A stretch of 64,000 nt of DNA, taken from positions 52,331,852 through 52,395,851 of the forward strand of contig NC_061867.1 in NCBI RefSeq assembly GCF_907164915.1. The letters are read 5' to 3'. Positions 1 through 12,947 of the stretch are shown here, one piece after another. This DNA is from Impatiens glandulifera. Lineage: Eukaryota > Streptophyta > Magnoliopsida > Ericales > Balsaminaceae. The notes beneath the pieces were generated by a model, which was given only the letters and a program-made list of their open reading frames with translations, made no database searches and was not told the DNA's origin. Position 1 is the first letter of the stretch. Each line of letters opens with the position of its first letter. A program made the translations under genes and the position numbers.

Positions 1-900
1 ATAACACATAAGTTTCCAAACAAGGATTGACCACTTCCATCGGGCCATCAGTTTGAGGTGATATACCGACTGCAAGAATTGTTCAACACCCTGCAGCTTA
101 AAAAATTCCTTCCGAAAATTGCTTAGGGAAATCATATTGTGATCGCTTATACAATCATCAGTTGCATCATGTGTAACTTGTGAATGATGTCCAAAGATGT
201 CATGTAGGCATGTGAGGCAGCTACGGACGCAATTGCGAACATCGTGAACCATTCATGTCCAAAATATTGACAGCTTGACCTTCTGGTAATTTGGGAGAAT
301 ACCTTAGTGTTCTTTCACAAGGACTTATGCATAGACTGCATGATGGTGCATTTGAGAGTCCAAATGGCATGACGAGGAACCTGTAATGGTCGCCACGTGT
401 CTTATAAAGGCAGTCCTCAGGTCCAATTTGGAGAAGTATAAGCTGTATTGAAGCTTGTCCAATAGCTCTTCATCCAATGGTATATGGTACTTATCTTTTA
501 ACGTTGCTGTGTTTAGTTTCTGATAGTCAATGCACATAGGCCATGAATGGTCCTTTCTTTGTACTAGAACTATCCGAGTTGAATAAGCACTGTGAATGGT
601 CGTATGATTCTTGATGCCAACATTTTTTGATTATCCTCTCAACCTCATTCTTTTGTAGGGAAGTGTATTTGTAAGGTAGAAGAAGACTTACAAGGTCCAT
701 CCCTTCTTTGAGCAGTATGTGAACTTCAGTTCAGTAAGGTGTCTAGTAGCCTAGGTTCCTAGAACATGTCACACCTTGGGCAATTTGTTGGCCTAATTAC
801 AGAGACTTCCAATGAATTGAGTCGTTCGTGTGGACCAATGCTGACTTCACTCCTTTATGTAGCCATAGGCTGTATTTATACTGCCTGATTTCCTTGCAAG
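1..900 (-). pseudogene. Decayed Ty3/gypsy polyprotein fragment
   Basis: Read on the minus strand. About 540-325 encodes a reverse-transcriptase stretch with the family signatures CIDYQKLN and YFSKLDLRTAF, and decayed upstream coding (about 720-545) matches the segment that normally precedes it. About 200-1 resembles the end of a gypsy integrase core (a degenerate form of YHPQTDG) in shifted frames. RNase H and the first part of integrase are missing between them, so the piece is internally deleted. Stops and frameshifts are frequent and it cannot be functional. It continues past the left edge of the window. The order RT before integrase supports gypsy rather than copia. Confidence 0.75.
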
Positions 901-1206
901 GTTCGGAAATTCCAGTGGATATCTCCAAGGCCTAATACTAATATCCTAATCTAATGTTGAGTCGAATCCCAATCTAATACCTATTTAATCTAATTATAGT
1001 ACTTATCTATCAGTAGGTAATGTAACTTCATTTAATGACGCAACTTCTTATTGGCGGATCAGCCCTGTTGTTTCGTATCATATTGTTTCTAAAGTTTGAA
1101 TATCATTTACCTAAACTTAAACAAGTGAATCAATATTCTAATCAATATAGAGGAAAATAAAAGCCTACATATACATAATTATCACCTAAACAGATTAATC
1201 GAAACC

Positions 1207-1470
1207 GAAATACCTGCATTCATCGCATGAACTTGCATTGCTCGATAAACATTCTTTCCTAGGAGAATTCGTACTGACCACCACCTCATCAGCAGAATCA
1301 ACAATCACAGTAAGATTCGATGGAGGCAATTCTGAACTTCCTTGTAACGAATTAACCAATTCACCATTCGAAACAACAATAGTTAGAACATCTTCATCGC
1401 TTTTCGTAATATCCTTCTGCACATCACCATTGATGTTGCTTCCAATTCCATTTTCACCGTCAGATTTCAT
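1207..1470 (-). CDS. First exon of a probable RINGv zinc-finger protein (partial)
   Basis: An ATG at 1470 opens an acidic, Ser-rich N-terminus of 88 residues that ends SSNASSCDECR. The reading stops exactly at a consensus donor (AG followed by GTATTT). In the plant RING-variant/MARCH-type family a variable N-terminus ending in Ser-rich sequence and C-x-x-C-R runs into the RINGv finger (CRVCQ...), normally encoded in the next exon. That next exon would lie to the left. The space there is gypsy debris, so it is either beyond the window or lost. The region 1480-1740 would be 5' UTR and promoter. The family call rests on one short motif and remains tentative. An open frame on the other strand at 1238-1606 is a shadow. 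Confidence 0.45.
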
Positions 1471-1699
1471 TTGCTTTTACAAATTTGACAAGATTGATCC
1501 AAAATCAACTGAAATTCGTTTAGCTAGAAAGCATATACATATATCTATAGATCTATATCCTTATGACTCAAATCTGAAACGTATCATCACACATTTAGAC
1601 TATTGAGAAGGTATATCTACCGCTAAACTTACCGGAGATGGAGATTTACAGTAAGAAACGATGATCGCGCGATGAACGCAACGCCTTCTCTGGATAGGA

Positions 1700-4600
1700 T
1701 TGCTGGATTAGTGTACTTCAGTTTAGAGTCTTCTTTTAGGTAAACCTCAAAGGTCCTCAAATGGTCTTTTATATCTTCTTTTTCTCTTTCTCTCTCTAAA
1801 AATTATTTAGATTTGAGTATAAAATAATTAAACTAGTATCTTTTGTTCTTCTTGATAATAACATTTGTAATATTTAAATTATAATCCAAACATTTTTAAA
1901 GTTTTTTAAGATCTTGATAATAAAATAATACATTATATTTTGAGTTGGAAAAAGTTAGGATAACTCTCATTTCCATTAATTGATCTATGTCTTGAGTGTT
2001 TAAAAAGGAAATAATATATTAAATTATTATGTTATTATGATATCATTAATAAATAATATTAATATGATATATATTTAATTAATAATAATATTTTTTAATT
2101 ATTATTTTATTTATCATAAAATATATATAATATTAATAATTTAATACATGTAATTCTTTTATTAAATATATATATATTTAAGTAATAATAATTTTAAATA
2201 ATTATATTATTATTTATAAATGTATAATTTAATGCATAATTTCTCTTTTTTCTATATAATATATTATATTATTTTGTAGCTATAATATTAATGTCATATA
2301 TATTTAATTAATAATAATTTAAAAGTTATATGTTATTCTCATAAATATATATAAATATATAATAATAATATAATATATTATTTACTCAATTTTTTAAGTA
2401 AAGAAATTTAATGTGTCAATTTAATGAATAGATAAAATATTATTAAAATATTAGTTTAATATTTGTCATAGAGTTTTGTTTATGTTCTATTCTTATTAAG
2501 TAAAAAAAATAATTCAACATTATACATTCTTAAATTCAATAAAATAAAATAGGTTGATAATGTGAACTTCCCAAATAAAAAAACATAACTTACTAAAAAT
2601 ATATATATTTGAGACATTTGAATTTTCTAAATAAAAAAAAAAAAAATTATCTATTAAATATGTTATCGTGTTAAATGATAAAATAATAAGATATTTTATA
2701 AAAAAAAATTATTGAAATTAAAATTCCGAACTAAAAAGAGTGAATTGTGAATGATAAAATAACATTTTTTTTATTAAAATTTTAATTTTAATTCTTAATC
2801 TTAATTGTTCTATTAAACATACGAATTAGAATCGGACCCCAATTTCAATTCCATAAATACCAAACACGAGTGTAATTCTAATTCTCGTTAGAACATTTAA
2901 AATTAATAATTTGAACTGAAATTAGAATTTTAATTTTAATAAAATCAAACCAACATAATTTTATATTCTTAATTCCACTATTTTTAACTATATATTATAA
3001 TTTTAATATTTATTTATTTTATATTTTTTAAATAAAAATATCTATATCATTTTGTCATTTACAATAAGATTAATATTGAACTGATAATTTTTTATTTAAA
3101 ATATTAAATATATATACTTTTTAATTTAATAGGTTAACATTTTAAACTGATAATATATTTTTTAATTTAAAAAGTTAACTTGACGAATTAATATTTTGTT
3201 TTAAAAAAGTATAAATTTAATACTTTGAATCAATATATATATTTTACTTTAGTAAGTTAAAATGTTGTTGGTATTTTTTTTATTAATAATTGAACCTTAA
3301 AATAAAATTGTTGACACTTAAGTTATTCTATTAGGTCGTGTCTAATAATATACATAATATATACTTAAATTATTTTTATTCAATTTTTTTAAATATAAAA
3401 ATTAAAAACTCAATATTATATCTAATAGAATTAGAATTAAAATTAAAATTTTAATAATAATTTTACCTCTCCAAACATAACAATGTTAATCACATTAAAA
3501 AATATCAACAACAAAAGGATAATTAACCTTTTTAAAGTAAAATATGTTTATTTTTTTATTATTAAATTACATTTTAATTTTAATAGAAACATTTTTTCAT
3601 AAATGGATGCTAAAAATAAAATTAGTTTAGATGCAATATTGTAATATAATATGTGTAGTTATATACATCTATAACAAGTGAATATGAAGTAGAGCCAATA
3701 AAATAAAATAATAAATCAATAAAACTCTCTTAGAATAACATAAGAAAAATCAAATTCGAATAGGAACCAAGAAAAAATAAAAAATCGAAAACATAGGTAT
3801 GATATATTTTTACAGACACATATCAATATTTATTTTGATTCTAGTTTATGTTCTTAATTAATTAGTAGCTTGAAAGCTTATTTTTTACCTAATATTTTTC
3901 TTCAAGTACTCCCTTATCAATCTTTTTTATAATAGTCAATAGTTATGTTATATTTTTGTAAGTTACATTTTTTTCAAATACATTTTTTTTTTAAAATTAT
4001 TACTTTAACAAAATATAATATAAGAAAAACTCAGTATTAAGATACTCTCCACACACATTATATTCATAATTTTCCTTTTATTTTCTTTGACTTACATAAA
4101 AAAATATTCAAACACATCCCAACTCTAATTTATCAATTTATCAAAATTGAGAATTCTTGTCCTTGAAAGACATGCCATGTATGTTTGGACATGCAAAACA
4201 TATGACAAGTGTGGTTTCTTTTAACATGCTAGTGACAAGTGCTAATATTCTTCTTGTCTTGTTTGAGTTAGGTTTATTTGAATAATTCAATAATTTATTT
4301 AAGATTAGAAATTTATAAAAAAAATGTGTGCTTTTTGTAAAAGTATTTAAATATATTAATATATTTTTAAAATAAATAAAAGGTATTTTAATTGATATAT
4401 TAAACGATTTTATCATAAAAATAAATTAATTAAAAGAGGTAAATTTATTAGTGTTTATTATCCGAGTACCTCATTTATTCCTTCTCTTACAATGCATAAA
4501 ATGTGACACTTTTCATTACTTTTGACTCATGTTTTGCATGTAGAAGAAAAAGAGAATAACTATTAATCACTCGCTCTCTTCAGGCCAACAAAGAAAAACA

Positions 4601-5017
4601 TTTCCCATTTATCTTCTAATCTAGTTGATCTAATTAATAGAACACATGTATAATCTTATGTATCAACTTTAAAAAAAAAAACAAATATTAAGTTAAAAGT
4701 TACATGTTAAATTTACACAGTTATCATTATCATTTTAATTTGAAATAGGCAATTATTATAATTATGGTGGGACACTTATGTCTCTCAATTCAATTGAGAT
4801 GATTACAATAAGAATTGACATGTAATGTGTGTTTTTTAAAATAACAGAAAAATTATGAATAAAAGACTTATGTCTCTCAATTCAATTTAGATGATTATAA
4901 TAAGAATTGATCTAATGTGTTTTTTTTAAATAACAGACAAATTATAAATAAAATTCGAATGAAAAACATAAATTTTATCCATTTTTATATGAATTAGGGT
5001 AAATAATAGTGAATTAT
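1700..5017. other. AT-rich intergenic DNA
   Basis: No convincing gene is visible. The stretch is dominated by poly-A/T and TA-rich sequence. Fragments around 2740-2960 and 3420-3480 carry the AATTCCAATTCC-like sequence also seen at 57.5 kb, so they are probably old pieces of the same repeat type. A short tandem duplication near 4.8 kb is listed separately. The small open frame at 4141-4416 has no recognisable motif and I treat it as chance. Confidence 0.6.
4772..4955 (+). repeat. Two-unit tandem duplication of about 90 bp
   Basis: Two adjacent units begin with the same text, TATGTCTCTCAATTCAATT, followed by a matching GATGATTA(C/T)AATAAGAATTGA segment. They differ by small indels. No coding potential is seen. 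Confidence 0.75.
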
Positions 5018-5337
5018 GTTGGAATTATTTCCAATATTTGGGTATATATTATTTAATAATGGTATATTATTTGTTATCATAATAAATATTAAACCCAAAT
5101 AAAGTGATCTATTAAAATATAAAGGTTATGAACTTATTCAGACATCTATAATAAATATGGTACATAATTGTGTAGAAGCAGAAATATCATTTATTATTTC
5201 GTTGATGAGCCGAATAATAAATGGGTATATTATGGCTAGGTTCTCAACCCATATAGATAGTCTACCTATTATATTTCTCTCATCACACAAAAGGTAGAGT
5301 TTTGTTCATCTCTCAAAAACACTCAGGGGCTATACCA
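5018..5337 (+). repeat. Inverted fragment of the neighbouring LTR
   Basis: Starts TGTTGGAATTATTTCC and runs as the reverse complement of 5571-5904, with only scattered differences, up to the shared text CACTCAGGGGCTAT (CACTCAAGGGCTAT in the other arm). It is the first part of the same LTR lying head-to-head with the complete copy at 5349-5904. The two arms of about 320-330 bp around a 230-bp spacer could form a long hairpin. Confidence 0.85.
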
Positions 5338-5348
5338 CTTGTTATATT

Positions 5349-5904
5349 CTTTAATCTAGATCCTTAAATCTATAATCATTATATTCTATGTCGATAAATT
5401 TAGAAAAACATAAGTTGCGGAAACGTACATGAATCTGTAATGAAGAACGGTTCATGAAGTCGTTCTTAATTATTTTTCGAATCTTCTCTTGATCTTGGAT
5501 CTTCTTATTCTGGATCTGGACCTGAATTAGAATGTCTAATTTGGGTTGGGATTAAGTATTTCAACCCTATATCGATAGCCCTTGAGTGTTCTTCAGAGAT
5601 AAACAAAACTCTACCTTTTGTGTGATGAGAGAAACATAATAGGTAGGTTATCTATATGGGTTGTGGACCTAGCCCTAATATACTCATTTATTATTTGGTC
5701 CATCAAGGCATCAACGAAATAATAAATAATATTTTGCTTCTACACAAATATGTCCCCATATTTATTATAGATGTCTAAATAAGCACACAACCTTTATACT
5801 TTAATAGATCAATTTATTTGGGCTTTAATCTTTATTATGATAACAACTAATATACAATTATTAAACAATATATGTACCCAAATATTGAAAATAATTCCAA
5901 CAAT
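5349..5904 (-). repeat. 3' LTR of the coding-free element
   Basis: About 556 bp, TG...CA ends on the minus strand. It matches the right LTR through a conserved block (plus strand CATAAGTT.CGGAAACGTAC) but retains a segment with AACTCTACCTTTTGTG that the right LTR has lost. A PBS-like sequence (GCTATACCACT) sits on its outer, left side, which suggests that a second element or a tandem LTR once lay there. Confidence 0.8.
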
Positions 5905-8497
5905 CTCCCACTTAGGTCATATAATATTTTTTTCAATTATATATTATAACCTTAAGAGCTCAAAATATTGTTATCATTTCCAAATACATCTATATCAATC
6001 TTGTCCATCAATTATAACAACAAAGGATTAAAGCAGTTTTTGTTACATTAATTCGTAAGTCACATATGTCAATGCAATCAATTGACATAGATTAAACATA
6101 AGTGTGTAGTATGGATTAATATGTAGTGTGATCTTTAACATTCCTAATACCAACTATCCTCCTTTATTCCTTATAGAGATCAATCATAATAACTTTATAA
6201 TCTTATTTTTTTTTTTAAAAAAAACTGAATCTTTAATTTCTTTAGAGACTGAATCTTTAATGTGCACACAAATTCCAAATTATATTTATAAAAGCATCAC
6301 AATACAAACTCTCACTAAAAATATATATCATCTAAATATGCAATATCCATATGAACAATATGTTCATGAAAGATCTCGGATAGCAAATATTTAGAGAATT
6401 GATCCGTAATTTTAGAATCTGTCCAAATATTCTCAATAGATAAGTAAACATTCTGAATTCTTTATTTTCCAAATAGTTCGACTTAGTCGAACTCATATTA
6501 CTCTTAAAGTAAAAGAACTGCAAATTATTGTCACATAATATCTTTAGTGGTCTTTCTATATCATTCATAATTTGCAAACCCCGTGACAAAAAAAATCAGT
6601 AAGATTCTTTAATTGGATGTCACAAAACACCTAATAAATTCTGCCATTAACTTAAAATAATTTGAGTGTCTGCTTAACACTCTTACAAAAATTAATTCTT
6701 TGAACTAATAATTTAAACTAAAAGTATGTGGCACGAATTTCCGGTTGTTTTGGTATCCAACAATATTCGAATCAATATACCAAATGATCTCTATCCGATT
6801 TGATTTCACTATATAAGTATGCAATGTTTTGTTTTAAAATGTCACATTACTTGTTTGGTTGTTTTCTTAATGATATAAACTAGGATCCTTCAAATATTTG
6901 TCCAACATCATAAATATACTAAATTTATTAATTCATATAATCTTGAGCATACATTAGACTCTTGTTTAAGGAGTCTTTTGTATTTATTTATTTTCAAGAC
7001 TAATCTTAAAATACTTATGAGACTAAATTTGTCTCTAGACCTTTTAAAATATCAAACATTTAATATTTAACAATTCTTTAGTCCAATTTATTTTCTTTAG
7101 GCCTGTAACTCTAACCTTAACTAAACAACCCCAAAAGAATTTATTAGTTGTTTTAATTGAAACTTATTCCATATATAAGTTGTAGTTCTTTAATTATTCT
7201 CTCCAAATAAATTTATTATATGAAGATATGTCCTAAATGTTTGTTTCTAAATAAAGAGTTTCTGAAATTGTTCCTTAATTCTTTATCTTTAATTTGAATT
7301 GTCATTGTTCACGTCGATGTTTCTTTCACCATCAATTGACTTTTAACAACTAACTCAACCATACATTAACACACTCACTTTAGATAGTAACACCTAAGTT
7401 CCCATCAAATGCGTCTGAGTACTGAAGTTAAATTACTCTTAAAACAAACAAAACAAACTATAAAATGTATTCTTTTATGCATCATTTTCTTTAATAATTT
7501 CCTTTTAGGTGTAATATCTGCAATTCTTACAACTTAATTTTTTTATTATCTTTTAAGGTATTTGCTAAGTGAACACTATTTATATTATTTTTGTTTCAAT
7601 CTTTTCTTTTCTTACACACAATATGATGTGAGTTCATATAGAGACTAAGTCTTCCTTTAGACAACTGCAATTCACATCATTTAACTTAAGTGTGAATAAG
7701 AAAATCTAAATTAGATGCATGAGAATACATTAATGTAACTCTGACTTTAATGCATTAATTTTGAAACAAAATAAAATATATATTATGGTGTATTTCTTAT
7801 GATATATTTAGTCTAATAATATCCTTAGCAATTTTATCCCATTTAGATATAATTCTTAAAAATAACAAATTCTTGATACGCCTTAAAACGTTTATCATAT
7901 AAAATAAACTTAAGATATTGACAAGAAAAATGCGTATAAACAGAAGTGTTAACTTAATTAGATAACAAAATAAATGAACAGTCATATTCACAAAATTTTA
8001 ATAATCTCATAAATTCAAAATAATGGTACGTCTCATCATAAGATACCAAACACAACATTAATATTTAGTCTTTGGACATTAAATATTAACTTGCAAACGG
8101 TACTCTTTTGTAGTAATCAAATATTAACAATAAGTCATGTCAAATAATTGGTTAGTTAACTTTGGATAGTCTAATTATTCACATGGCACACCGAATAATT
8201 GTTACATATTTATTTACCACATGTGCATAATATTATTCTGCCCAATTATTTATCTTCTTTTGGACAAATTAAATAACCGCATGAATTACATACACACTAG
8301 CTTCTTAATTTATAAAACATATTAACCTATACAAGAGATCCCTACTTTGGTAGGATGTTGCTTCAATTCATTGATTAAATAAATTAATAACTTATGTACA
8401 TATTTTAAGTGTGTAACTCGACCAATTATTAAACTTCCTTTTGTCCAATTAATAATTGCATAGTTATAAACACAACCGTCTTAATCTTATAAAACAA

Positions 8498-8666
8498 AGA
8501 GTAATGATATATACAACACCTTCTTATAGCACCTACCTCATTTAGAAAAAAAAAAATATATCTTAAAAAAAATACAAGAGAGAGAAAAATATTTTCTCTT
8601 TCTTTCCAAATGAGGTAGGTGCTATACGAAAGTATTGTATAAGGGTGTTGTATATATCATTACTCT
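8498..8666. mobile_element. Foldback MITE of 169 bp
   Basis: Near-perfect terminal inverted repeats begin AGAGTAATGATATATACAAC and close with its complement. A second inverted block (CACCTACCTCATTT / AAATGAGGTAGGTG) lies inside, so almost the whole element folds on itself. It is inserted inside the coding-free LTR element. The target duplication is not certain (AAAACA / AAAATA at the flanks). Confidence 0.85.
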
Positions 8667-8999
8667 AAAATAAATATGTTCTATAAATTAATAATTTGTA
8701 CATTATTTAAATTTATAATCCGACCAATTATTAGCCTTCCTTTGGGCCGATTAACAACCGCATAATTACAAATTTAAGTGAGCCTAAAATTGTACCAAAT
8801 TTTGAATATGTTATTAATACCAAAAATCTGAATATTGTTTTATGTACCAAAATCGCATAAATTCCATATGTGTTACACAAAACAAATAATTGTGATATTA
8901 CTAAACATTCAATTATTTCTTAATATCAATCAACACAATATATACATAAAGACCGATATACATATTTGAATGTGTAATATAACATGATTATTCATCCAA

Positions 9000-9000
<1 letters not shown>

Positions 9001-9039
<39 letters not shown>

Positions 9040-9814
9040 TTAAATAATCAATTACATACTAATAAGGATTACGCTAAAATTCTAAGATTTCCTTAATTAA
9101 TTCATAAGTAAGTTATTGATATTCTTTATTTATTTTCTTTCTCTTTATTCTTTAATTTTTTCTTAATTTATCAATACATTAATTAAGTCAAAAATTATAT
9201 GTATTCATCCATTTTTATATTAATTCATTAAATATATTCTATTTAATTTTTAATATGCTAATCAATATTTATAAAATATTATAAATATATTAAGTAATAT
9301 AAACATATTTATAACCTATATCATAGACATATATTAAATTTTAAAATATTTATAACCTATATCATAGATATATATTTTTCTTTGCTTAATTTTCAAATAA
9401 TAACATATATCATAGGTATATATTAAATTTTAAAATTCTTAATCTATAATTCCTTAATTAATTCATAAAAATTGAATTCCTTAATTAATCATTATTTTAA
9501 AACTGAATTCTTTAATTCCTTATATAATTAGAATATAATAAATTATTATTTTAAAATTCAATTTTCTTAATTAAATCGGTTAAGATTCTTTAGAATTAGT
9601 ATGAATTCTTAAATTCATACATAATTCTAAATATATATCAAAATATAATATATATATATAACCGAAATATATATAATATATTAATTAATATCTCCTTAAT
9701 TATCTATTAATATCTTAATTTCTTAATTATATATATTTATATAATTAATGTCTAACTTTATTCTGGCTAATCTTTATTCCTTATTCTTTAATTATATATA
9801 TTCATATCTTAATT

Positions 9815-9852
<38 letters not shown>

Positions 9853-9873
9853 TGTCTTATTTAAGTTCTAAAA

Positions 9874-9932
<59 letters not shown>
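9001..9932. repeat. Microsatellites inside the LTR element
   Basis: An (AAT)n run at about 9004-9036 and two (TA)n runs at about 9819-9847 and 9878-9932. The surrounding DNA is also TA-rich with repeated AATTAATTAA-type text. Confidence 0.9.
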
Positions 9933-9937
<5 letters not shown>

Positions 9938-10246
9938 GCGATGTTTTAAATCCTTTATAATGTATATATATATATTAATTAATTAATTATAATTCTTAAG
10001 TTCTAAATGTATAATTAATTATGATATGTATACATGACTATATATATATGTATTTATAATGAATGTATTATATATTACTTCATTCTTTATCATTATATCC
10101 CCATATTCTTTATTTATTTATATATTATTATTATTATTATTTATAACCGAATTAGATCAATAACATATATATGTGTATTTATTTTCTTAAAAAATCTTAT
10201 AAGACTAAATCTCAGTAGAATATAGAGAGCTCTAATATCACTAATT

Positions 10247-10752
10247 GTTATATTCTTTAATCTAAATTCTTAATTCTTAAATCTATAATCATTATACCTT
10301 ATATCAATAAATTTAGATAAACATAAGTTACGGAAACGTACATGAATCTGTAATGAAGAACGGTTCATAAATTCGTTCTTCGGATCTTTTCTTGATCTTG
10401 GATCTTCTTGTTCTGGATCTGGACCTGGATCAAAATGTGGATTAAGTTTTCAACCTTGGCTATTTATATGAGTTGGGAACTTAGCCCTAATATACTTATT
10501 TATTATTCAGCCCATCAACCTAATATACCTATTTATTATTCGGCCCATCATCAACGAAATAATAAATAATGATATTTCTGCTTTTATACAAATATGTCCC
10601 CATATTTATTATACATGTCTAAATAAATAAGCTCATAACATTTATATATTTTAATAAATCACTTTATTTGAACTTTAATTTTTATTATGATAACAATTAA
10701 TATATAATTATTAAATAATATATGTACCCAAATATTAGAAATAATTTCAACA
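10247..10752 (-). repeat. 5' LTR of the coding-free element
   Basis: About 506 bp. It starts (plus strand) TGTTATATTC and ends TTTCAACA, as in the left copy (AATTCCAACA). It lacks part of the central segment present in the left LTR. On its left, GAGCTCTAATATCACTAAT is a degenerate reverse complement of the initiator-Met tRNA primer-binding site. Confidence 0.8.
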
Positions 10753-11206
10753 AACAAATCTGATTACAAAGAGTTAGGTTATCTTTTTATAAAAAAAAAA
10801 ACAAATTTTATTTTTATTTTTTTAGGTATGGAATATATATATATATATATATATATAAAGTTAATAGATTTGACTTTGTTGGGTAGCAATATTTTATATA
10901 ATCTTAATATAATAAAATTATATATTTTATTAATTACATTAAATAACATAATTTATTAATATAACACTAAAATATCATTCATTTAAAAAAATACATTTTA
11001 TCATTAATATTTTTCAAATATTATTTTTACATAATCATCTTATAAATTTTTACTTTTGCAAAATAAGCTTAATCTTTTAAATAATATTTATTATTTAAAT
11101 AACCCACTACACTTTCTAAACTTTTTTTTAAATTAAAATGTTGAACTCCTCATGGATAGGGCTAATAAATTATTATTTTGCTTTAATTACTTTGGTCTTT
11201 TCTCCC
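10753..11206. other. AT-rich spacer
   Basis: Contains a (TA)n run near 10834-10855 and otherwise only A/T-rich text. I see no gene or clear repeat boundary. Confidence 0.6.
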
Positions 11207-11626
11207 CTAATAAATTGATGTGCGTTGAAATGTTACAAAGTTAAAACTATATTTGAGTTGTTTCCTACTTTCTTTTGGTTTGCTTATCAGATTCAAAAAT
11301 TTCGACAATCTCTTTAGTTTCATACAATTGGATCCAATATAAGTATGTTTATGCTTCAAAATATCATTCAAGTTTAATCTTTTCTTGAACTGTAAAAAAT
11401 AGAGATAATGTATGTTTACAGAAACCTTCTTCAGTCCCTTTTGTTTCCATTGTTTCATTAAGGTTTCCTTAATGATTGAGAATGATACTTTATTCTTCCC
11501 TATGTAGTTTTCAACCACTACATTTTCCCATTCCTTAACGCATTTTTCTTCTACTTCAGTTGACAGTTTAAATTCAAAAATAGAATTAAGTATCTCCACT
11601 TTTGTTTTAACATTGCCCAAGTTCAT
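11207..11626 (-). pseudogene. Degenerate DUF4283-type (retroelement-derived) fragment
   Basis: A 139-aa open frame. Its middle (residues about 30-115) follows the DUF4283 pattern: W..VVVENYIGK..VSF..I...L..QWK.KGL..V, then YFLQFK and L.LKRLSKFLN. DUF4283 is found at the N-terminus of many plant LINE and retroelement-derived ORFs. The DNA upstream (11640-12240), read on the same strand, is Lys/Asn-rich and broken by stops, so this looks like a remnant. No zinc knuckle or RT domain remains beside it. Confidence 0.45.
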
Positions 11627-12260
11627 GCATTATTTTTCCAGACTTCGTTTACTCTCCAGTTGGAATTGCTCATAATAGTATATGTTTTTGATTTAGGGGA
11701 CTTCATCAACTCTCTCATTGTTTCAATTGACCAATTTACTATCTTTTTATACTATTCCATCTTTAGTAAATTTTAGTCATTAAGATAATGTACATTCAAT
11801 TTGACGATTGTTTACTACATTTCTCTTTGTTGAGCACAATCTCTCATTTCTTTATGTGCATCAGAAACTTTGTGATTTGATTTTCAGTTCAAAGAGATTT
11901 GATCTTTCATTATAATCAACCTTCCAAATTTATTTTTTCTTTCTTTGTTTTTCTGCTGCATTTTCTTTAGAATTTTTAACATCAATTGATTTCTTACCTT
12001 TCTTGTACAACTTATTTTTTATGGATGATTTTTTTAGCAATTCTATCAATTTTCTTTTCAGCTTCCTCTCTTAAATCTTTCATCACAGAATTTTTGACTT
12101 TCTTATCATTATTGCTTTTCTTTCTTCTTATTTTAATAAAGAACAGAACACAGCAACAAAACGGAACAGGGTACACCAGAAACCATATCTATTACAGAAT
12201 AGGGTAACCAAAAACCCTAACTTCCAACCAAGCTTTGAAGATGAATGACTAACCTAGATA

Positions 12261-12509
12261 TTAGAGCTGATATCGTGTCGTTTGTGCAGATTGTGTTGAT
12301 CGTGTTTCAAACCGATAAACGATGCCTGATTTTTGCGATTGCGGTAGATGGTTGATCTTTTGAGTTATTATTGTTGTTGAATATGAGGGTGTGCATGTTC
12401 TTGATTTGACAAGCGACCATGAGCGACTAGCAACCGCGACCTTGATACAGTGTCGATCATGCTGATCGTGTTTTTGTGATGAGAGAATTTGATTTTCCTT
12501 TGCCGACAT
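12261..12509 (-). other. Unrecognised 82-aa open frame
   Basis: Begins MSAKENQILSSQK on the minus strand, upstream of and co-directional with the DUF4283 fragment. It is Ser/Thr/Gln-rich with no domain I recognise. Local base composition is richer in G+C than the surroundings, which fits either the 5' leader of the same decayed retroelement or a short relic exon. I would not call it a functional gene. Confidence 0.2.
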
Positions 12510-12740
12510 TTTCGTCGTAAAATATCGCTTGAAATCTCTAGTGCTTTTCTCCTTTAACCCACCTAAATTGAATAAAAAAGAATTCGTCTTCTTTTAGCAA
12601 ATCATTTGTGCATATCAATATTTCCACAATTTTAAAAATTAAATTGCTCCTAAAATGATCCATTATCTTATTACTCAAGTTAAAAATAGACTCATTAATA
12701 ATAGTTAATAATGAAAATATATAGGGATTGTATATATATT

Positions 12741-12940
12741 AAGAGAAATGATTAGGTGAGGGAATTTGGTGAGGGAATTTGGTGAGGGAATGATGTGGCA
12801 TAATCTTATTCGCTGAAAAAATCAAATAATTTTTCTCTTTTCTCTCTTTCCTTCCACTTTTACATTTTCCAACGAATGAAGGTGATGCCACGTCATTCCC
12901 TCACCAAATTCCCTCACTAAATTCCCTCACTTTATCACTC
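12741..12940. mobile_element. MITE with repeated TIR motif
   Basis: A 200-bp foldback. The left end carries three tandem copies of GGTGAGGGAAT(TT), and the right end carries the matching ATTCCCTCAC copies. Inner parts pair through GATGTGGCAT / ATGCCACGTC. ATATATT is found on both outer sides and is the likely target duplication. A pyrimidine-rich loop lies in the centre. Confidence 0.8.
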
Positions 12941-12947
12941 CTCATAT

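Larger units (their letters stand above)
5349..10752 (-). mobile_element. Coding-free LTR retrotransposon (LARD-like), minus orientation
   Basis: Bounded by two related LTRs in the same orientation (5349-5904 and 10247-10752). Read on the minus strand: the 5' LTR (right copy) is followed by a degenerate primer-binding site at about 10228-10246 (resembling TGGTATCAGAGC), then about 4.3 kb of internal DNA, then a polypurine tract (AAGTGGGAGAT, 5905-5915) directly before the 3' LTR. LTR ends are TG...CA. No gag or pol motif is visible in the internal region, which contains three diverged copies of a motif like GACCAATTATTAACCTTCC near 8240, 8420 and 8720. This is the layout of a large non-autonomous element mobilised by another family. 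The LTRs differ by many substitutions and a deletion, so it is old. Small open frames inside it (5837-6589, 7797-7991, 10034-10225) are chance. Confidence 0.8.
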
